Below, piece by piece: positions 1 through 8,858 of a DNA stretch of 64,000 nt. Origin of the DNA: Cupriavidus taiwanensis. Its GTDB lineage: Bacteria; Pseudomonadota; Gammaproteobacteria; Burkholderiales; Burkholderiaceae. The stretch is taken from NCBI RefSeq assembly GCF_900250115.1, contig NZ_LT984803.1, positions 1,265,483 to 1,329,482 of the forward strand, written 5' to 3'. A model generated the notes under the pieces. The model saw nothing but the letters and a program-made list of their open reading frames with translations. It made no database searches and had not been told where the DNA came from. How positions within the stretch are numbered: the stretch's first letter is position 1; every line of letters starts with the position of its first letter. Position numbers and translations under genes: made by a program.

Positions 1-2886
1 GGTGATGCCCATTTTCTTGTGGTCATAGCCGACCGAGCCGCCGGAGGCGAAGGCATCGCCCAGCCAGAATCCGTACTCGGCCGAGATCGCATTGGCGAAG
101 TCCGAGAACGTGGCCGTGCCCTTGTCCGCGGCCACCACCAGGTAAGGGTCGTTGTCGTCGTGGCGCACCACCTCGGGCGGCGGCACCAGCTCGCCGCCGA
201 CGAGGTTGTCGGTCAGGTCCAGCAGCCCGCGCAGGAAGGTCTGGTAGCAGGCGATGCCTTCGCGCAGGAAGGCGTCGCGGTCGCCGGGGGGCGGCGGACG
301 CTTGACCACGAATCCGCCCTTGGAGCCGACCGGCACGATCACCGTGTTCTTGACCATCTGGGCCTTCATCAGGCCCAGCACTTCGGTGCGGAAGTCCTCG
401 CGCCGGTCCGACCAGCGCAGCCCGCCGCGCGCCACGCGGCCGCCGCGCAAATGCACACCTTCCACGCGCGGCGCGTAGACCCAGATCTCGAACATCGGGC
501 GCGGCTCCGGCAGGCCTGGCACCAGGGCCGGATTGAACTTGAACGACAGGTACGGACGCGGCTGGCCATCCTCGCCGCGATGGAAATAATTGGTGCGCAC
601 GGTGGCGTTGATCACGCCAAGGAAGAGCCGCAGGATGCGGTCTTCGTCGAGGTTGGGGACCTTGTCCAGCGCCGTGCCGATGTCGGCCAGCAGCTTGTCG
701 CAGCGCGCCTGGCGCGCGGTGTCGGCGGCGATCTGGCTGAAGGTGTCGAAGCGCGCGACGAACAGCGCCACCAGCATCGCGGCGATGCCGGCGTTGCCGG
801 TCAGCGCGCGTTCGATATAGGCGTCGCTGAAGGTGGAGCCCACCTGGCGCAGGTAGCGCGCGTAGGCGCGCAGGATGGTGACGTCGCGCGCGGCGAGTTC
901 GGCGCGCAGCACCAGGCGGTTGAGGTCGTCGTTCTCGATCTCGCCGTGCCAGGCGCGCGCGAAGGCATCCTCGAACAGCGCCTTGACGCGCGCGATGTCG
1001 AACTCCGCCGCGCCGCCGCCATCGGCGATCTCGAGCCCGAAGTCGTGCACCCATAGCGGTGCGCCGCCGTCGGGCTCGATCAGGTAGGGGCGCTCTTCAT
1101 CGACGCGCACGCCCAGGTGCTCCAGCATCGGCAGGCTCAGCGACAGCGCGATCGGCTCGCCGGCGCGGTAGACCTTGAAGCGGAATGCGCCGGGCGCGGC
1201 CTCGATCGGCCGGTACAGGTTCATCGCCATGCCGTTGCCGCGCAGCGCATGCTCCATCAGCTCGATGTCGCGCACCGCGGTGCGGGCCGGATAGTCTTCG
1301 CGATAGCCGGCGGGGAACGAGCCGCCATAGCGCTGCAGCAGCCGGTTGCCTTGCTCTTCGCCGTGGCTTTCGTGCAGCGCCTCGGCGAGGTCGTCCTGCC
1401 AGCGGCGGCTGGCATGAACGATGCGCGCCTCCAGCTCCTGCGTGTCGACCTTGGGCATGGTGCCGGGCTCGCCGCGCACGGTCAGCTGGATACGCGCCAG
1501 CGGCGATTCCGACAGCAACGGCGTGAACTCGCAGCTGGTGCCGTGGAAGGCGGCGGTCAGCAGCTTCTGGATCTTCTGGCGCAGGTCGGTGTTGTACTTG
1601 TCGCGCGGCACGAACACCAGGCACGAGACAAAACGGTCGAAGCGGTCGCGCCGCACGAACAGCCGCGTGCGCTGGTGTTCCTGCAGCCGCAGGATGCCGG
1701 TGGTGATGTCGAACAGCTCGTCCTCGGTCGCCTGGAACAGTTCGTCGCGCGGATATTGCTCCAGGATGGTGACCAGCGACTTGTACAGGTGGCCCTTGGC
1801 GAGGAAGCCGGCGCGCGCCAGGATGTTGGCGCATTTGCGCCGCACCAGCGGAATCTCGGCGATCGGCGCCATGTAGGCGGTCGAGGTGTAGAGGCCGACG
1901 AAGCGCCGCTCGCCGAACAGCTGGCCGTTTTCGTCGAGCAGCTTGACGCCGACGTAGTCGAGATAGCCGGGGCGGTGCACGGTGGCGCGCGAATTGGCCT
2001 TGGTCACGAAGATCGGCGAACTGCCTTCGATGATCGCGGTGGCCGCCGCGGGCAGCGGGGTCAGGTCTTCGGCATCGGGCTCGCGCAGGCTTTCGCGCAG
2101 GATGCCGGCGCCGGAGCCGGCCACGCCGCGCAGGAAGTAGCGCCCGTCGCGCGCCACCAGCTGGTAGTCGCGCTGTCCTAGAAACGAGAAATGGTTGTCC
2201 ATCATCCATTCCAGGAAGGCGCGCGCCTCGACGCTTTCCGGCGCGGCCGCGTCCGGCGCCTGTGCCATCGCGCCGATGGTGGCGCGCGTGATGTCGCACA
2301 TCCTGGGCCAGTCTTCCACCGCGGCGCGCACGTCGACAAGCACTTGCGAGATGCCGTTGCGCAAGGCGTCTAGGCGCGACGATTCGCCCGTGCGGTCGAT
2401 CTCGAAATGGATGAAGGACTCCAGGCGCGAGCTGTCGCCGGCCTCGCCGGCGCCGCCGGGGGCGATCCGCTCGATGCCGGTGCCGCCGCGCCAGACCCGG
2501 AACACCGGGTGGATGGCCGAATGCAGCGCCAGGCCCTGGCGGTTGATCTCCATGGTCACGGAGTCGACCAGGAACGGCATGTCGTCGTTGACGATCTCGA
2601 CCACGGTGTGGTCGGAGTGCCAGCCGTGCTCTTCCAGGTTGGGGTTGTAGACGCGGATGCGGGCGCTGCCGGGGGTGAACTTCTGCGCCGTCTGCCAGTG
2701 CGCCATCACGGCGCCGTACAGGTCGGCCACTTCCCGCCGCAGCAGGTCTTCGGCGTCGGCCTGGTCGTAATAATGCAGCAGGAACGGCTCGACCACGCTG
2801 AACATCGCCGCCGGCAGCCGCCCGCGCGCGAAGTTGGCCAGTTCGTCCAGCAGGTGCGCGACCTTGTCTTCGTTCTCCTGCGGCAT
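1..2886 (-). CDS. gdhB: NAD-specific glutamate dehydrogenase, large type (partial, C-terminal part beyond left edge)
   Basis: Oxidises L-glutamate to 2-oxoglutarate and ammonium with NAD in the cytoplasm. The frame is open for 962 codons from the ATG at 2886 to the window edge, and the large bacterial family is about 1,600 residues, so roughly the last 40 percent is missing. The start MPQENEDKVAHLLDELANFA is preceded by a strong GGAGGGG ribosome site. The N-terminal half is the regulatory region typical of the large enzymes. Near the edge the catalytic core begins, with RGGLRWSDRREDFRTEVLGL and the lysine-containing KAQMVKNTVIVPVGSKGGF. No frameshift is seen. The family assignment is secure; physiological direction (catabolic) is inferred from the family. 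Confidence 0.93.
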   Translation of the reverse strand, partial: MPQENEDKVAHLLDELANFARGRLPAAMFSVVEPFLLHYYDQADAEDLLRREVADLYGAVMAHWQTAQKFTPGSARIRVYNPNLEEHGWHSDHTVVEIVNDDMPFLVDSVTMEINRQGLALHSAIHPVFRVWRGGTGIERIAPGGAGEAGDSSRLESFIHFEIDRTGESSRLDALRNGISQVLVDVRAAVEDWPRMCDITRATIGAMAQAPDAAAPESVEARAFLEWMMDNHFSFLGQRDYQLVARDGRYFLRGVAGSGAGILRESLREPDAEDLTPLPAAATAIIEGSSPIFVTKANSRATVHRPGYLDYVGVKLLDENGQLFGERRFVGLYTSTAYMAPIAEIPLVRRKCANILARAGFLAKGHLYKSLVTILEQYPRDELFQATEDELFDITTGILRLQEHQRTRLFVRRDRFDRFVSCLVFVPRDKYNTDLRQKIQKLLTAAFHGTSCEFTPLLSESPLARIQLTVRGEPGTMPKVDTQELEARIVHASRRWQDDLAEALHESHGEEQGNRLLQRYGGSFPAGYREDYPARTAVRDIELMEHALRGNGMAMNLYRPIEAAPGAFRFKVYRAGEPIALSLSLPMLEHLGVRVDEERPYLIEPDGGAPLWVHDFGLEIADGGGAAEFDIARVKALFEDAFARAWHGEIENDDLNRLVLRAELAARDVTILRAYARYLRQVGSTFSDAYIERALTGNAGIAAMLVALFVARFDTFSQIAADTARQARCDKLLADIGTALDKVPNLDEDRILRLFLGVINATVRTNYFHRGEDGQPRPYLSFKFNPALVPGLPEPRPMFEIWVYAPRVEGVHLRGGRVARGGLRWSDRREDFRTEVLGLMKAQMVKNTVIVPVGSKGGFVVKRPPPPGDRDAFLREGIACYQTFLRGLLDLTDNLVGGELVPPPEVVRHDDNDPYLVVAADKGTATFSDFANAISAEYGFWLGDAFASGGSVGYDHKKMGIT

Positions 2887-3064
2887 GTTCCCCTCCTCGC
2901 GGTGTCGATGGGTCGCCGGGGCATGTGCCGGGGCATGCTCATACTTTAGGAAAAATCCGAGTGCCCGGCGCAACAAAGTGGCGGGTAGCGGCGCTGGCGG
3001 GGGAAGGGAGACCGGCCGGGTCCCGGCGGCAATCCGCGGGACCGGCCTGGCAGAGATCAGGAGA

Positions 3065-3616
3065 TCAGAAGCGCGCGGCGAGGCCGGGGCTGGAGGCGGG
3101 GCGATGCGCCACCGGCGGCAGGCCGGGGCAAGGCAGCGGCTGCGTGTGCCGTTCCTGGCGAGGGGCTTCGGCGACGACCCTGGCCTGGCGCGAGGTGTGG
3201 CCGTCCAGTGTCGCTTTCATCCGGTCCAGCAGGCTGGCCAGCGCGGCACGTTCCTGCGAATTGAAGGCCGCCACCGAGACGCTGTGCAGCGCGCTCAGGG
3301 CCTGCGCGGTGCGTTGTACCCGCGCGGTGGCGCCTTCCGCGAGGCGGGGTGCCAGCGTCGCGGTGTATTCGATCCAGCCGTCGCGGCGCAGTTCGTCGAG
3401 CATGGTCTCCGATTGTGCCGCGTCGAGCGGCATCGGACCGGCCAGCGGCAAGCCGCGCTTGAAGGCACCCTGGCGGATGGCCCGCAGCAGCAGCCACTGG
3501 GAATAGTTTAGGCCCGAGGCGCGCAGGGTCTGGTCCAACGCACCTTGCCAGGCGGTGACTGCATCAATCAGGGCAAGGACAACCGGCTCGCTGGGTTCGA
3601 GGGGTCTTGGCTGCAT
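3065..3616 (-). CDS. MarR family transcriptional regulator
   Basis: A 183-residue winged-helix regulator starting MQPRPLEPSEPVVLALIDAV. The segment QTLRASGLNYSQWLLLRAIR is the usual MarR helix leading into the DNA-binding domain, and the helical stretch after about residue 110 would form the dimer interface. The last 40 residues are proline- and arginine-rich and probably disordered. The start at 3616 was chosen because AGGAG lies 8-9 bases upstream; an in-frame upstream extension to 3850 is arginine-rich and lacks a ribosome site. It is divergent from the CoA-transferase at 4004, and the intergenic dyad at 3871-3894 is a candidate operator. The ligand is unknown. Confidence 0.75.
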   Translation of the reverse strand: MQPRPLEPSEPVVLALIDAVTAWQGALDQTLRASGLNYSQWLLLRAIRQGAFKRGLPLAGPMPLDAAQSETMLDELRRDGWIEYTATLAPRLAEGATARVQRTAQALSALHSVSVAAFNSQERAALASLLDRMKATLDGHTSRQARVVAEAPRQERHTQPLPCPGLPPVAHRPASSPGLAARF

Positions 3617-3870
3617 GAATGGCGTCTCCTGTTGTGGTTTGCCGCCACCGCAATGCACAGGCACCCGCGCGGGATGCAAGGGGCCGGAGCATGGCCGGCC
3701 CGGGCGGCACGGCCGCCGCAGCCTCTGGAGCGGGCTGGGTCGACCGAACGGCGAGACTACCAGAAACTTTTGCCAGATTTGTGACACTGCGGGAATGTCC
3801 TGAGCCGGTACCGCCCGATTGTGCCCGCGGCTGCGCCCGCCAGCTGCCATATTATGAAAAAAGCGACTTG

Positions 3871-3894
3871 AGTGGATGACTTTAAATCATCACT
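3871..3894. promoter_or_regulatory. Putative MarR-type operator dyad
   Basis: The arms AGTG(G)ATGA and TCATCACT flank a 7-base AT-rich centre. The site lies in the 387-base divergent gap between the MarR gene (3616) and the acetyl-CoA hydrolase gene (4004), the usual place for an autoregulatory MarR operator. I see nothing else distinctive in 3617-4003 apart from an A-rich stretch near 3857. The function is inferred from position and symmetry only. Confidence 0.4.
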
Positions 3895-4003
3895 GGAATG
3901 AGCAGGGCTGGCTAAACTGCCTGGCGGAGACCCCGCACCAGCCACCAGGCCAGCACGGGGCGAACGGCGCAGGCACGTGCCGGCCGTCAGACCGGAGATC
4001 AAG

Positions 4004-5521
4004 ATGTACAAGGAACGCATTCGCCTGGCCAGGCTGCATGACAAGGTAGTCGCGGCCGACGAAGCCGCCGCGCTGATCCGCGACGGCATGACGGTAGGCA
4101 TGAGCGGATTCACGCGCGCGGGCGACTGCAAGGAAGTGCCGTTCGCGCTGGCGCGGCGCGCGGCCACCGAGCCGCTGCGCATCACCCTGATGACCGGCGC
4201 CTCGCTCGGCAACGACATCGACCGGGTGCTGGCCGAGGCCGACGTGATCGCCCGCCGCCTGCCATTCCAGTCCGATGCCACGCTGCGCCGCAAGATCAAT
4301 GCCGGCGAAGTGATGTTCATCGACCAGCATCTGTCCGAGACCGTCGAGCAACTGCGCTCGGGCCAGATCGCGCCGGTCGACGTCGCGGTGGTGGAAGCGG
4401 TGGCGATCACCGAGCAGGGCGGCATCATCCCCAGCACCTCGGTGGGCAACTCGGCCAGCTTCGCCATGCTGGCGCGCAAGGTGATCGTCGAGATCAACCT
4501 GAACATGCCGCTGGAGCTGGAAGGGCTGCACGACATCTATTTCCCGGTGCAGCGTCCATACCGCCAGCCGATCCCGCTGATCGCGCCCGCGCAGCGCATC
4601 GGCCTGCCGTATATCCCGATCGATCCCGAGAAGATTGCGGCCATTGTCATCACCGCCAAGGATGATAGCCCGTCCAACGCGCTGCCGCCGGATGCCGACA
4701 CCAGCCACATCGCCGGCCACCTCAATGAATTCCTGCTGCGCGAAGTGCGCGCCGGGCGGCTGTCGCCGTCGCTGCAGCCGCTGCAGGCCGGCATCGGCAC
4801 CATCGCCAACGCGGTGCTGCACGGGATGGTCGAGTCGCCGTTCCGCGACCTGCAGATGTATTCCGAAGTGCTGCAGGACAGCACCATCGAGCTGCTCGAT
4901 GCGGGGCGCCTGGCCTTCGCCTCGGCCTCGTCGGTGACGCTGACGCGCGAGGTGTACCGGCGCTTCCTGTCCAACCTGGAGCGCTACCGTTCGCGTCTGC
5001 TGCTGCGGCCGCAGGAAATCAGCAACCATCCGGAAATCCTGCGCCGGCTGGGGCTGATCACCATCAACACGGCGCTCGAGTGCGATATCTACGGCAATGT
5101 CAACTCGACCCACGTGGGCGGCACGCACATGATGAACGGCATCGGCGGTTCGGGCGACTTTGCCCGCAATGCGCACCTGTCGGTGTTCGTGACCAAGTCG
5201 GTGGCCAAGGGCGGCGATATCTCCAGCATCGTGCCGATGGTGGCGCACGTCGACCATACCGAGCACGACGTCGACATCATCGTCACCGAGCACGGCCTGG
5301 CCGACCTGCGCGGCCTGGCCCCACGCGAGCGCGCGCGCGCCGTCATCGCCAACTGCGCCGCCCCGCAATACCGCGACCTGCTGGGCGACTACTTCCGCCG
5401 CGCCTGCGCGCATGGCGGCCAGACCCCGCACCTGGTGGAAGAGGCGCTGTCCTGGCATGCCGCCTTCCGTGACCGCGGCACCATGCAGCCGGCGCGGCCG
5501 GCACCGGCGCTGGCCGCCTGA
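4004..5521 (+). CDS. Acetyl-CoA hydrolase / acetate-succinate type CoA-transferase
   Basis: A 505-residue member of the acetyl-CoA hydrolase/transferase family (AarC, Ach1 and ScpC relatives) that moves CoA between acyl-CoAs and short carboxylates. Glu288, in the YSEVLQD motif, is the expected residue forming the glutamyl-CoA thioester. The family signature NTALECDIYGNVNSTH and the glycine loop GIGGSGDFARNA follow. PMVAHVDHTEHDVDIIVTEH and the C-terminal EEALSWHAAFRD are also family blocks. The start at 4004 is set by GGAG six bases upstream; an upstream ATG at 3977 lacks one. Length matches the family. The substrate pair (acetate/succinate or propionate/succinate) cannot be read from sequence. 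Confidence 0.88.
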   Translation: MYKERIRLARLHDKVVAADEAAALIRDGMTVGMSGFTRAGDCKEVPFALARRAATEPLRITLMTGASLGNDIDRVLAEADVIARRLPFQSDATLRRKINAGEVMFIDQHLSETVEQLRSGQIAPVDVAVVEAVAITEQGGIIPSTSVGNSASFAMLARKVIVEINLNMPLELEGLHDIYFPVQRPYRQPIPLIAPAQRIGLPYIPIDPEKIAAIVITAKDDSPSNALPPDADTSHIAGHLNEFLLREVRAGRLSPSLQPLQAGIGTIANAVLHGMVESPFRDLQMYSEVLQDSTIELLDAGRLAFASASSVTLTREVYRRFLSNLERYRSRLLLRPQEISNHPEILRRLGLITINTALECDIYGNVNSTHVGGTHMMNGIGGSGDFARNAHLSVFVTKSVAKGGDISSIVPMVAHVDHTEHDVDIIVTEHGLADLRGLAPRERARAVIANCAAPQYRDLLGDYFRRACAHGGQTPHLVEEALSWHAAFRDRGTMQPARPAPALAA

Positions 5522-5544
5522 GCCCGGGCGATCCCGAAACGAAA

Positions 5545-5566
5545 ACAGCCCGCGCAGGCGGGCTGT
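5545..5566 (-). terminator. Rho-independent terminator for the repeat-protein gene
   Basis: A 9-base-pair stem (ACAGCCCGC with GCGGGCTGT) and a 4-base loop, followed on the minus strand by TTTT. It lies just past the stop at 5587 and could also slow readthrough from the convergent CoA-transferase gene. Confidence 0.65.
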
Positions 5567-5586
5567 CAGGCCGGGCCAGGACGGCG

Positions 5587-5946
5587 TTATTGCCCCTTGG
5601 TGCCCTGGCTGGCGGGCGCCTTGACGCCGTCGGTGTAGGGGTCGGCCTTGCCGGTCTTGGCGCCGTCGGTGTAAGGATCGAACTTGCCGGACTTGGCGCC
5701 ATCCGTATTCGGGTCGAACTTCTTGTCCGAGCTGGTCAGGTCCGACTTGGTCGACTGCCTGGCGCCGTCGGTGTAGGGGTCGAACTTGCCGGATTTGGCC
5801 GGATTCTGGTTCGGGCCGGCTTTCTTGGTGTGGCCGCCGCTGTAGAGATCGCCGCCGTCGGTGTAGTTTTTCTGTGCATGCGCCTGGGTCGCGCCGAGCG
5901 CGGCCAGGGCTGCGACGATCAGGGTCGGAATGGACTTCTTCAGCAT
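5587..5946 (-). CDS. Secreted small protein with DPYTDGA-type repeats
   Basis: A 119-residue protein with a clear Sec signal peptide, MLKKSIPTLIVAALAALGA, and a likely cleavage after AHA near residue 24. The mature part is hydrophilic and consists of imperfect repeats of about 10-15 residues built on KFDPYTDGA, with variants KFDPNTDGA, KADPYTDGV and an initial NYTDGGDLYSGG. The alternating Asp, Tyr and Asn residues could bind cations or form a flexible periplasmic chain, but no function is known to me. The start at 5946 has GAGGA at good spacing. It has its own terminator and appears monocistronic. No cysteines are present. This is a real gene by signal peptide and repeat conservation; its role is unknown. 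Confidence 0.8.
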   Translation of the reverse strand: MLKKSIPTLIVAALAALGATQAHAQKNYTDGGDLYSGGHTKKAGPNQNPAKSGKFDPYTDGARQSTKSDLTSSDKKFDPNTDGAKSGKFDPYTDGAKTGKADPYTDGVKAPASQGTKGQ

Positions 5947-6269
5947 CTTGTAATCCTCGCGAATGACGGTCGCGCAGCGCCTGCGCGAAACCGGTTTTGG
6001 GGCCGGACGTTGGCCGGTCGACTGCCGGCGCGTGTGGCGGAGCACCCGATAAATGTACCGAGTCGGCGCGTGTCCGCAAAGTGAAAGTTTCTTCCAGACG
6101 TATTGAAGGTTACCGACACGGTGCGCGTACTGTGCGGGATCAAACGTCGCAGGAATAGGACGAATCCGAGTGTCGCGCGGCGCATGCCGAGGCCGCGCGC
6201 ATAAAAAAACCGGCTGTTCGTGGCAGCCGGTTTTCTGGGCACCGGGACGGCCGATGCCATCCGACCGGC
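5947..6269. other. Intergenic region, no gene seen
   Basis: A 323-base gap upstream of the repeat-protein gene. It contains the terminator of the downstream-encoded solute-binding protein at 6203-6234. A weak minus-strand promoter-like pair (TTGCGG, 16 bases, TACATT) lies around 6051-6078. I see no plausible reading frame or RNA. Confidence 0.4.
6203..6234 (-). terminator. Rho-independent terminator after the Bug-type protein gene
   Basis: On the minus strand AACCGGCTG pairs with CAGCCGGTT and is followed by a run of seven T. It lies 36 bases past the stop codon at 6270. Confidence 0.8.
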
Positions 6270-7250
6270 TTATTCCAGCGTGATGTTCTGGTCGCGCGCG
6301 ATCTTCTTGCGCAGGTCCAGCTCGCGCTTGATCTGGGCGGCGTATTGCGCCGGCGTGTTGCCATCGGTGTAGGCCCCGCTGTCGGCCAGGCGGCGCTTGA
6401 CGTTGGGATCCTGCAGTGCCTTGACCGCGGCGTCGTGCACGCGGGTGATGATCGCCGCCGGCGTGCCGGCCGGGGCCACCAGCCCGTACCAGGCCATGTT
6501 GTTCATGTCCTTCATGCCGGCTTCGGCAAAGGTGGGCACGTCGGGCAGGCCCTCGACCCGCTTGGGCGCCGCCACCGCCAGGGCGCGCAGCTTGCCGGCC
6601 TGGATGTGCGGCATCGACGACGGCAGGTTGTCGAACTGCGCGTTGACCTGGCCGGCCAGCGTGTCGTTCAGCGCCGGGCCCGATCCGCGGTACGGGATGT
6701 GGACCATGTCGGTCTGGGTGATGTCCTTGAACAGTTCCCCGTCCAGGTGCGAGATGCTGCCCTTGCCGGCCGAGGCGTAGCTGTACTTGCCCGGGTTGGC
6801 CTTCAGCATCGCGACGAATTCCTTCAGGCTCTTGGCCGGAACCTTCGGATTCACCGTCAGCACGTTGGGCACGTTGACCAGATTGGTGATCGGCGCGAAG
6901 TCCTTGAGCGGATCGTACGGATTCTTGGGGTTGGTGGCCGGGTTGGTCGCCATGGTGCTGACCGTGGCGATGCCCAGCGTGTAGCCGTCCGGCGCCGACT
7001 TGGCCAGCGCGTCGGCACCGATGGCGCCGCCGCCGCCGCCGCGGTTTTCCACCACCACCGGCTGGCCCAGTTCACGGCCCAGGCCGTCGGACACCGCCCG
7101 CGCCACGATATCGGTGGTGCCGCCGGCGGCGAACGGCACGATCAGGCGGATCGGCTTGGCAGGGTAGGACTGGGCGTGCGCCAGGCCGGCGTGGGCCAGG
7201 CCAAGGGCCGCGATGCATGCGGCTGCGCCGGCGTTAAGGACTGCTTTCAA
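6270..7250 (-). CDS. Bug/TctC family periplasmic solute-binding protein
   Basis: An extracytoplasmic receptor of the tripartite tricarboxylate transporter type, very abundant in Cupriavidus and Bordetella. After a signal peptide ending near AHA comes the family opening YPAKPIRLIVPFAAGGTTDI, then NRGGGGGAIGADALAKSAPDG and the ligand-loop region HIPYRGSGPALNDTLAGQV. I favour the TTG start at 7250, giving MKAVLNAGAAACIAALGLA, because GGAGG lies six bases upstream and the signal peptide is then clean. A GTG at 7274 gives a charged N-terminus without a ribosome site. No TctA or TctB membrane gene is nearby, so it is an orphan receptor and its ligand is unknown. Confidence 0.88.
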   Translation of the reverse strand: MKAVLNAGAAACIAALGLAHAGLAHAQSYPAKPIRLIVPFAAGGTTDIVARAVSDGLGRELGQPVVVENRGGGGGAIGADALAKSAPDGYTLGIATVSTMATNPATNPKNPYDPLKDFAPITNLVNVPNVLTVNPKVPAKSLKEFVAMLKANPGKYSYASAGKGSISHLDGELFKDITQTDMVHIPYRGSGPALNDTLAGQVNAQFDNLPSSMPHIQAGKLRALAVAAPKRVEGLPDVPTFAEAGMKDMNNMAWYGLVAPAGTPAAIITRVHDAAVKALQDPNVKRRLADSGAYTDGNTPAQYAAQIKRELDLRKKIARDQNITLE

Positions 7251-7550
7251 GGAGGGCCTCCATTCTTCTTTCACTGATTCGCCAGCCAGGCTGCAGGCGT
7301 GTCCGCGGATCGGCTAAGGATCGCGCGCCCGCGCTGTCAGTCTGTCCCGGGCTGGCATGACCGGGCCGTGCCGGGATGCGGTACGGCCGGCGCCATGCGA
7401 TAGTTCCGCGATACGGAACTATGTTCCACAATGGCGCGGGAGCGATTCAACCGGGAAAGCGCCTGCAGGGGAATTGGTGAGAACCCGCGTATCAAGCCTC
7501 GGGCTGCGCTGCCGATCGCGCGTGCGTGGCCGGGAGGCAAGCGCCAAAGC
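7251..7550. other. Intergenic region, no gene seen
   Basis: A gap of 300 bases between the Bug-type gene and the tRNA-Lys terminator. It must hold the promoter of the solute-binding protein gene, but I find no convincing hexamer pair. GTTCCGCGATACGGAAC near 7403 is a short palindrome and a possible operator. No reading frame with a ribosome site is visible. Confidence 0.4.
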
Positions 7551-7580
7551 AAAAAGCCGGAAGCAAGGCTTCCGGCTTTT
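7551..7580 (-). terminator. Terminator of tRNA-Lys copy 1
   Basis: The minus strand reads a long stem, AGCCGGAAGC with GCTTCCGGCT, ending in TTTTT. It is about 10 bases past the encoded CCA end of the tRNA. Confidence 0.85.
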
Positions 7581-7590
7581 CTGAATTCGC

Positions 7591-7666
7591 TGGTGGGGCG
7601 TGAGTGACTCGAACACTCGACCTACGGATTAAGAGTCCGCTGCTCTACCAACTGAGCTAACGCCCC
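7591..7666 (-). tRNA. tRNA-Lys (anticodon CTT), copy 1
   Basis: A 76-base cloverleaf on the minus strand. The acceptor arm GGGGCGT pairs with ACGCCCC, the discriminator base is A and CCA is encoded. The D-loop has AGCTCAGTTGGTAGAGC, the anticodon loop is CTCTTAA and the T-arm has GTTCGAGTC. The anticodon CTT reads AAG (lysine). It is identical to the copy at 10374. Confidence 0.97.
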
Positions 7667-7679
7667 AACGAAGAGAAAG

Positions 7680-7708
7680 ATTGTAGCAAGGTATCGGATG
7701 CGGCGCAA
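7680..7708 (-). promoter_or_regulatory. Promoter of tRNA-Lys copy 1
   Basis: On the minus strand TTGCGC (7708-7703) and TACAAT (7685-7680) are separated by 17 bases, a good sigma-70 arrangement. The -10 box is 13 bases from the mature tRNA end. Confidence 0.65.
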
Positions 7709-7808
7709 TAGCCTTTGCGGCATTTTTTACGATGCCAGGCCGCTACAATGCCAGGCCGCCGTCATGCGCGTCGGCGCTCGCCACCGCATCCACCTTTTTG
7801 CCAGATCC

Positions 7809-8717
7809 ATGCACGCCAGAGTCCTGCGCTATCTCGACGAGGTCGTCCGCCGCGGCTCCATCCGCAAGGCGGCCGAGCATCTGCACGTGGCGCCGACCGC
7901 GGTCAACCGGCAGATCCTGGACCTGGAGGCGGAACTGGGCGCGCCGATGTTCGAGCGCATCAACAAGCGCCTGCGGCTGACGCCGCTGGGCGAGATGGTG
8001 CTGGCCCACGTGCGCCAGACCCTGCGCGAGCACGAGGCGCTGCGCGAGCGTATCGAGGACTTCAAGGGCGCGCGCCGGGGCGAGGTCACGGTGGCGGTGA
8101 CGGCGGGCCTGGCGGGCTCGCTGATGCCTTCGCTGGTGCATGATTTCCGCCAGCGCTATCCGGGCATCGTGGTGCGCGTCAATGACCTGCCGGTGGCCGA
8201 TATCGTGGCGGCGGTGGAGCAGGGCGACGCCGACCTCGGGCTGGGCTATGACCTGCCGGAACTGCCGGCCTTCCGCGCGCTGGCCAGCAGCGACTGGCAG
8301 ATCGGCGCGGTGGTGCTGCCTGACCATGCGCTGGCGGCACGGCCCTCGGTGCTGCTGAGCGAATGTGTCGGCTATCCGCTGATCCTGCCGGCGCCGTCGC
8401 TGTCGATCCGCGGCATCCTCGATGCGGCCTTTGCGCGTAATGCGATCGAGGTGTCGCCGGTGGCGGAGTCGACCTCGACCGTGCTGATCCGGCAGCTGGT
8501 GCTGCTGGGTACCGGCATCGCGCTGCTCAACCCGCTCGACGTGATGGAGGAGCGCGCGCGCCAGGCGCTGGTGTACGTGCCCTTGCGTGATCGCCACCTG
8601 CAGGGTCAGACGCTGACGCTGGTGGCGCGCGCCGGCGGCCAGCTCGGCGCCGCGGCGGGGCTGATGGCCGAGCGCATCGGCGACGCGCTGGCGACGCTGT
8701 TCGCGCAGGCCCGCTGA
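7809..8717 (+). CDS. LysR family transcriptional regulator
   Basis: A 302-residue LysR-type regulator. The N-terminal winged helix reads VLRYLDEVVRRGSIRKAAEH followed by LHVAPTAVNRQILDLEAELG, and a substrate-binding domain fills the rest from about residue 90. The start at 7809 places the helix-turn-helix at the usual distance from the N-terminus. Longer in-frame starts at 7698 and 7764 would read back into the tRNA promoter. It lies directly upstream of, and in the same direction as, the deaminase gene (141-base gap), so it probably controls purine deaminase expression. A perfect TGTCCAC-TTTTT-GTGGACA hairpin at 8735-8753 in the gap could be the operator or a weak terminator. Confidence 0.87.
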   Translation: MHARVLRYLDEVVRRGSIRKAAEHLHVAPTAVNRQILDLEAELGAPMFERINKRLRLTPLGEMVLAHVRQTLREHEALRERIEDFKGARRGEVTVAVTAGLAGSLMPSLVHDFRQRYPGIVVRVNDLPVADIVAAVEQGDADLGLGYDLPELPAFRALASSDWQIGAVVLPDHALAARPSVLLSECVGYPLILPAPSLSIRGILDAAFARNAIEVSPVAESTSTVLIRQLVLLGTGIALLNPLDVMEERARQALVYVPLRDRHLQGQTLTLVARAGGQLGAAAGLMAERIGDALATLFAQAR

Positions 8718-8858
8718 GCCGGGTTGCTGGCAGCTGTCCACTTTTTGTGGACAGGCTGCTCGGAATTCTATGCTTGGGAGGCGGCAACACGCCGCCGTAG
8801 ACTTGGCGGCAGATCGCACTGCCCCCAATCCCATCCGCTTCCAAAGAGGAATTCCGCC

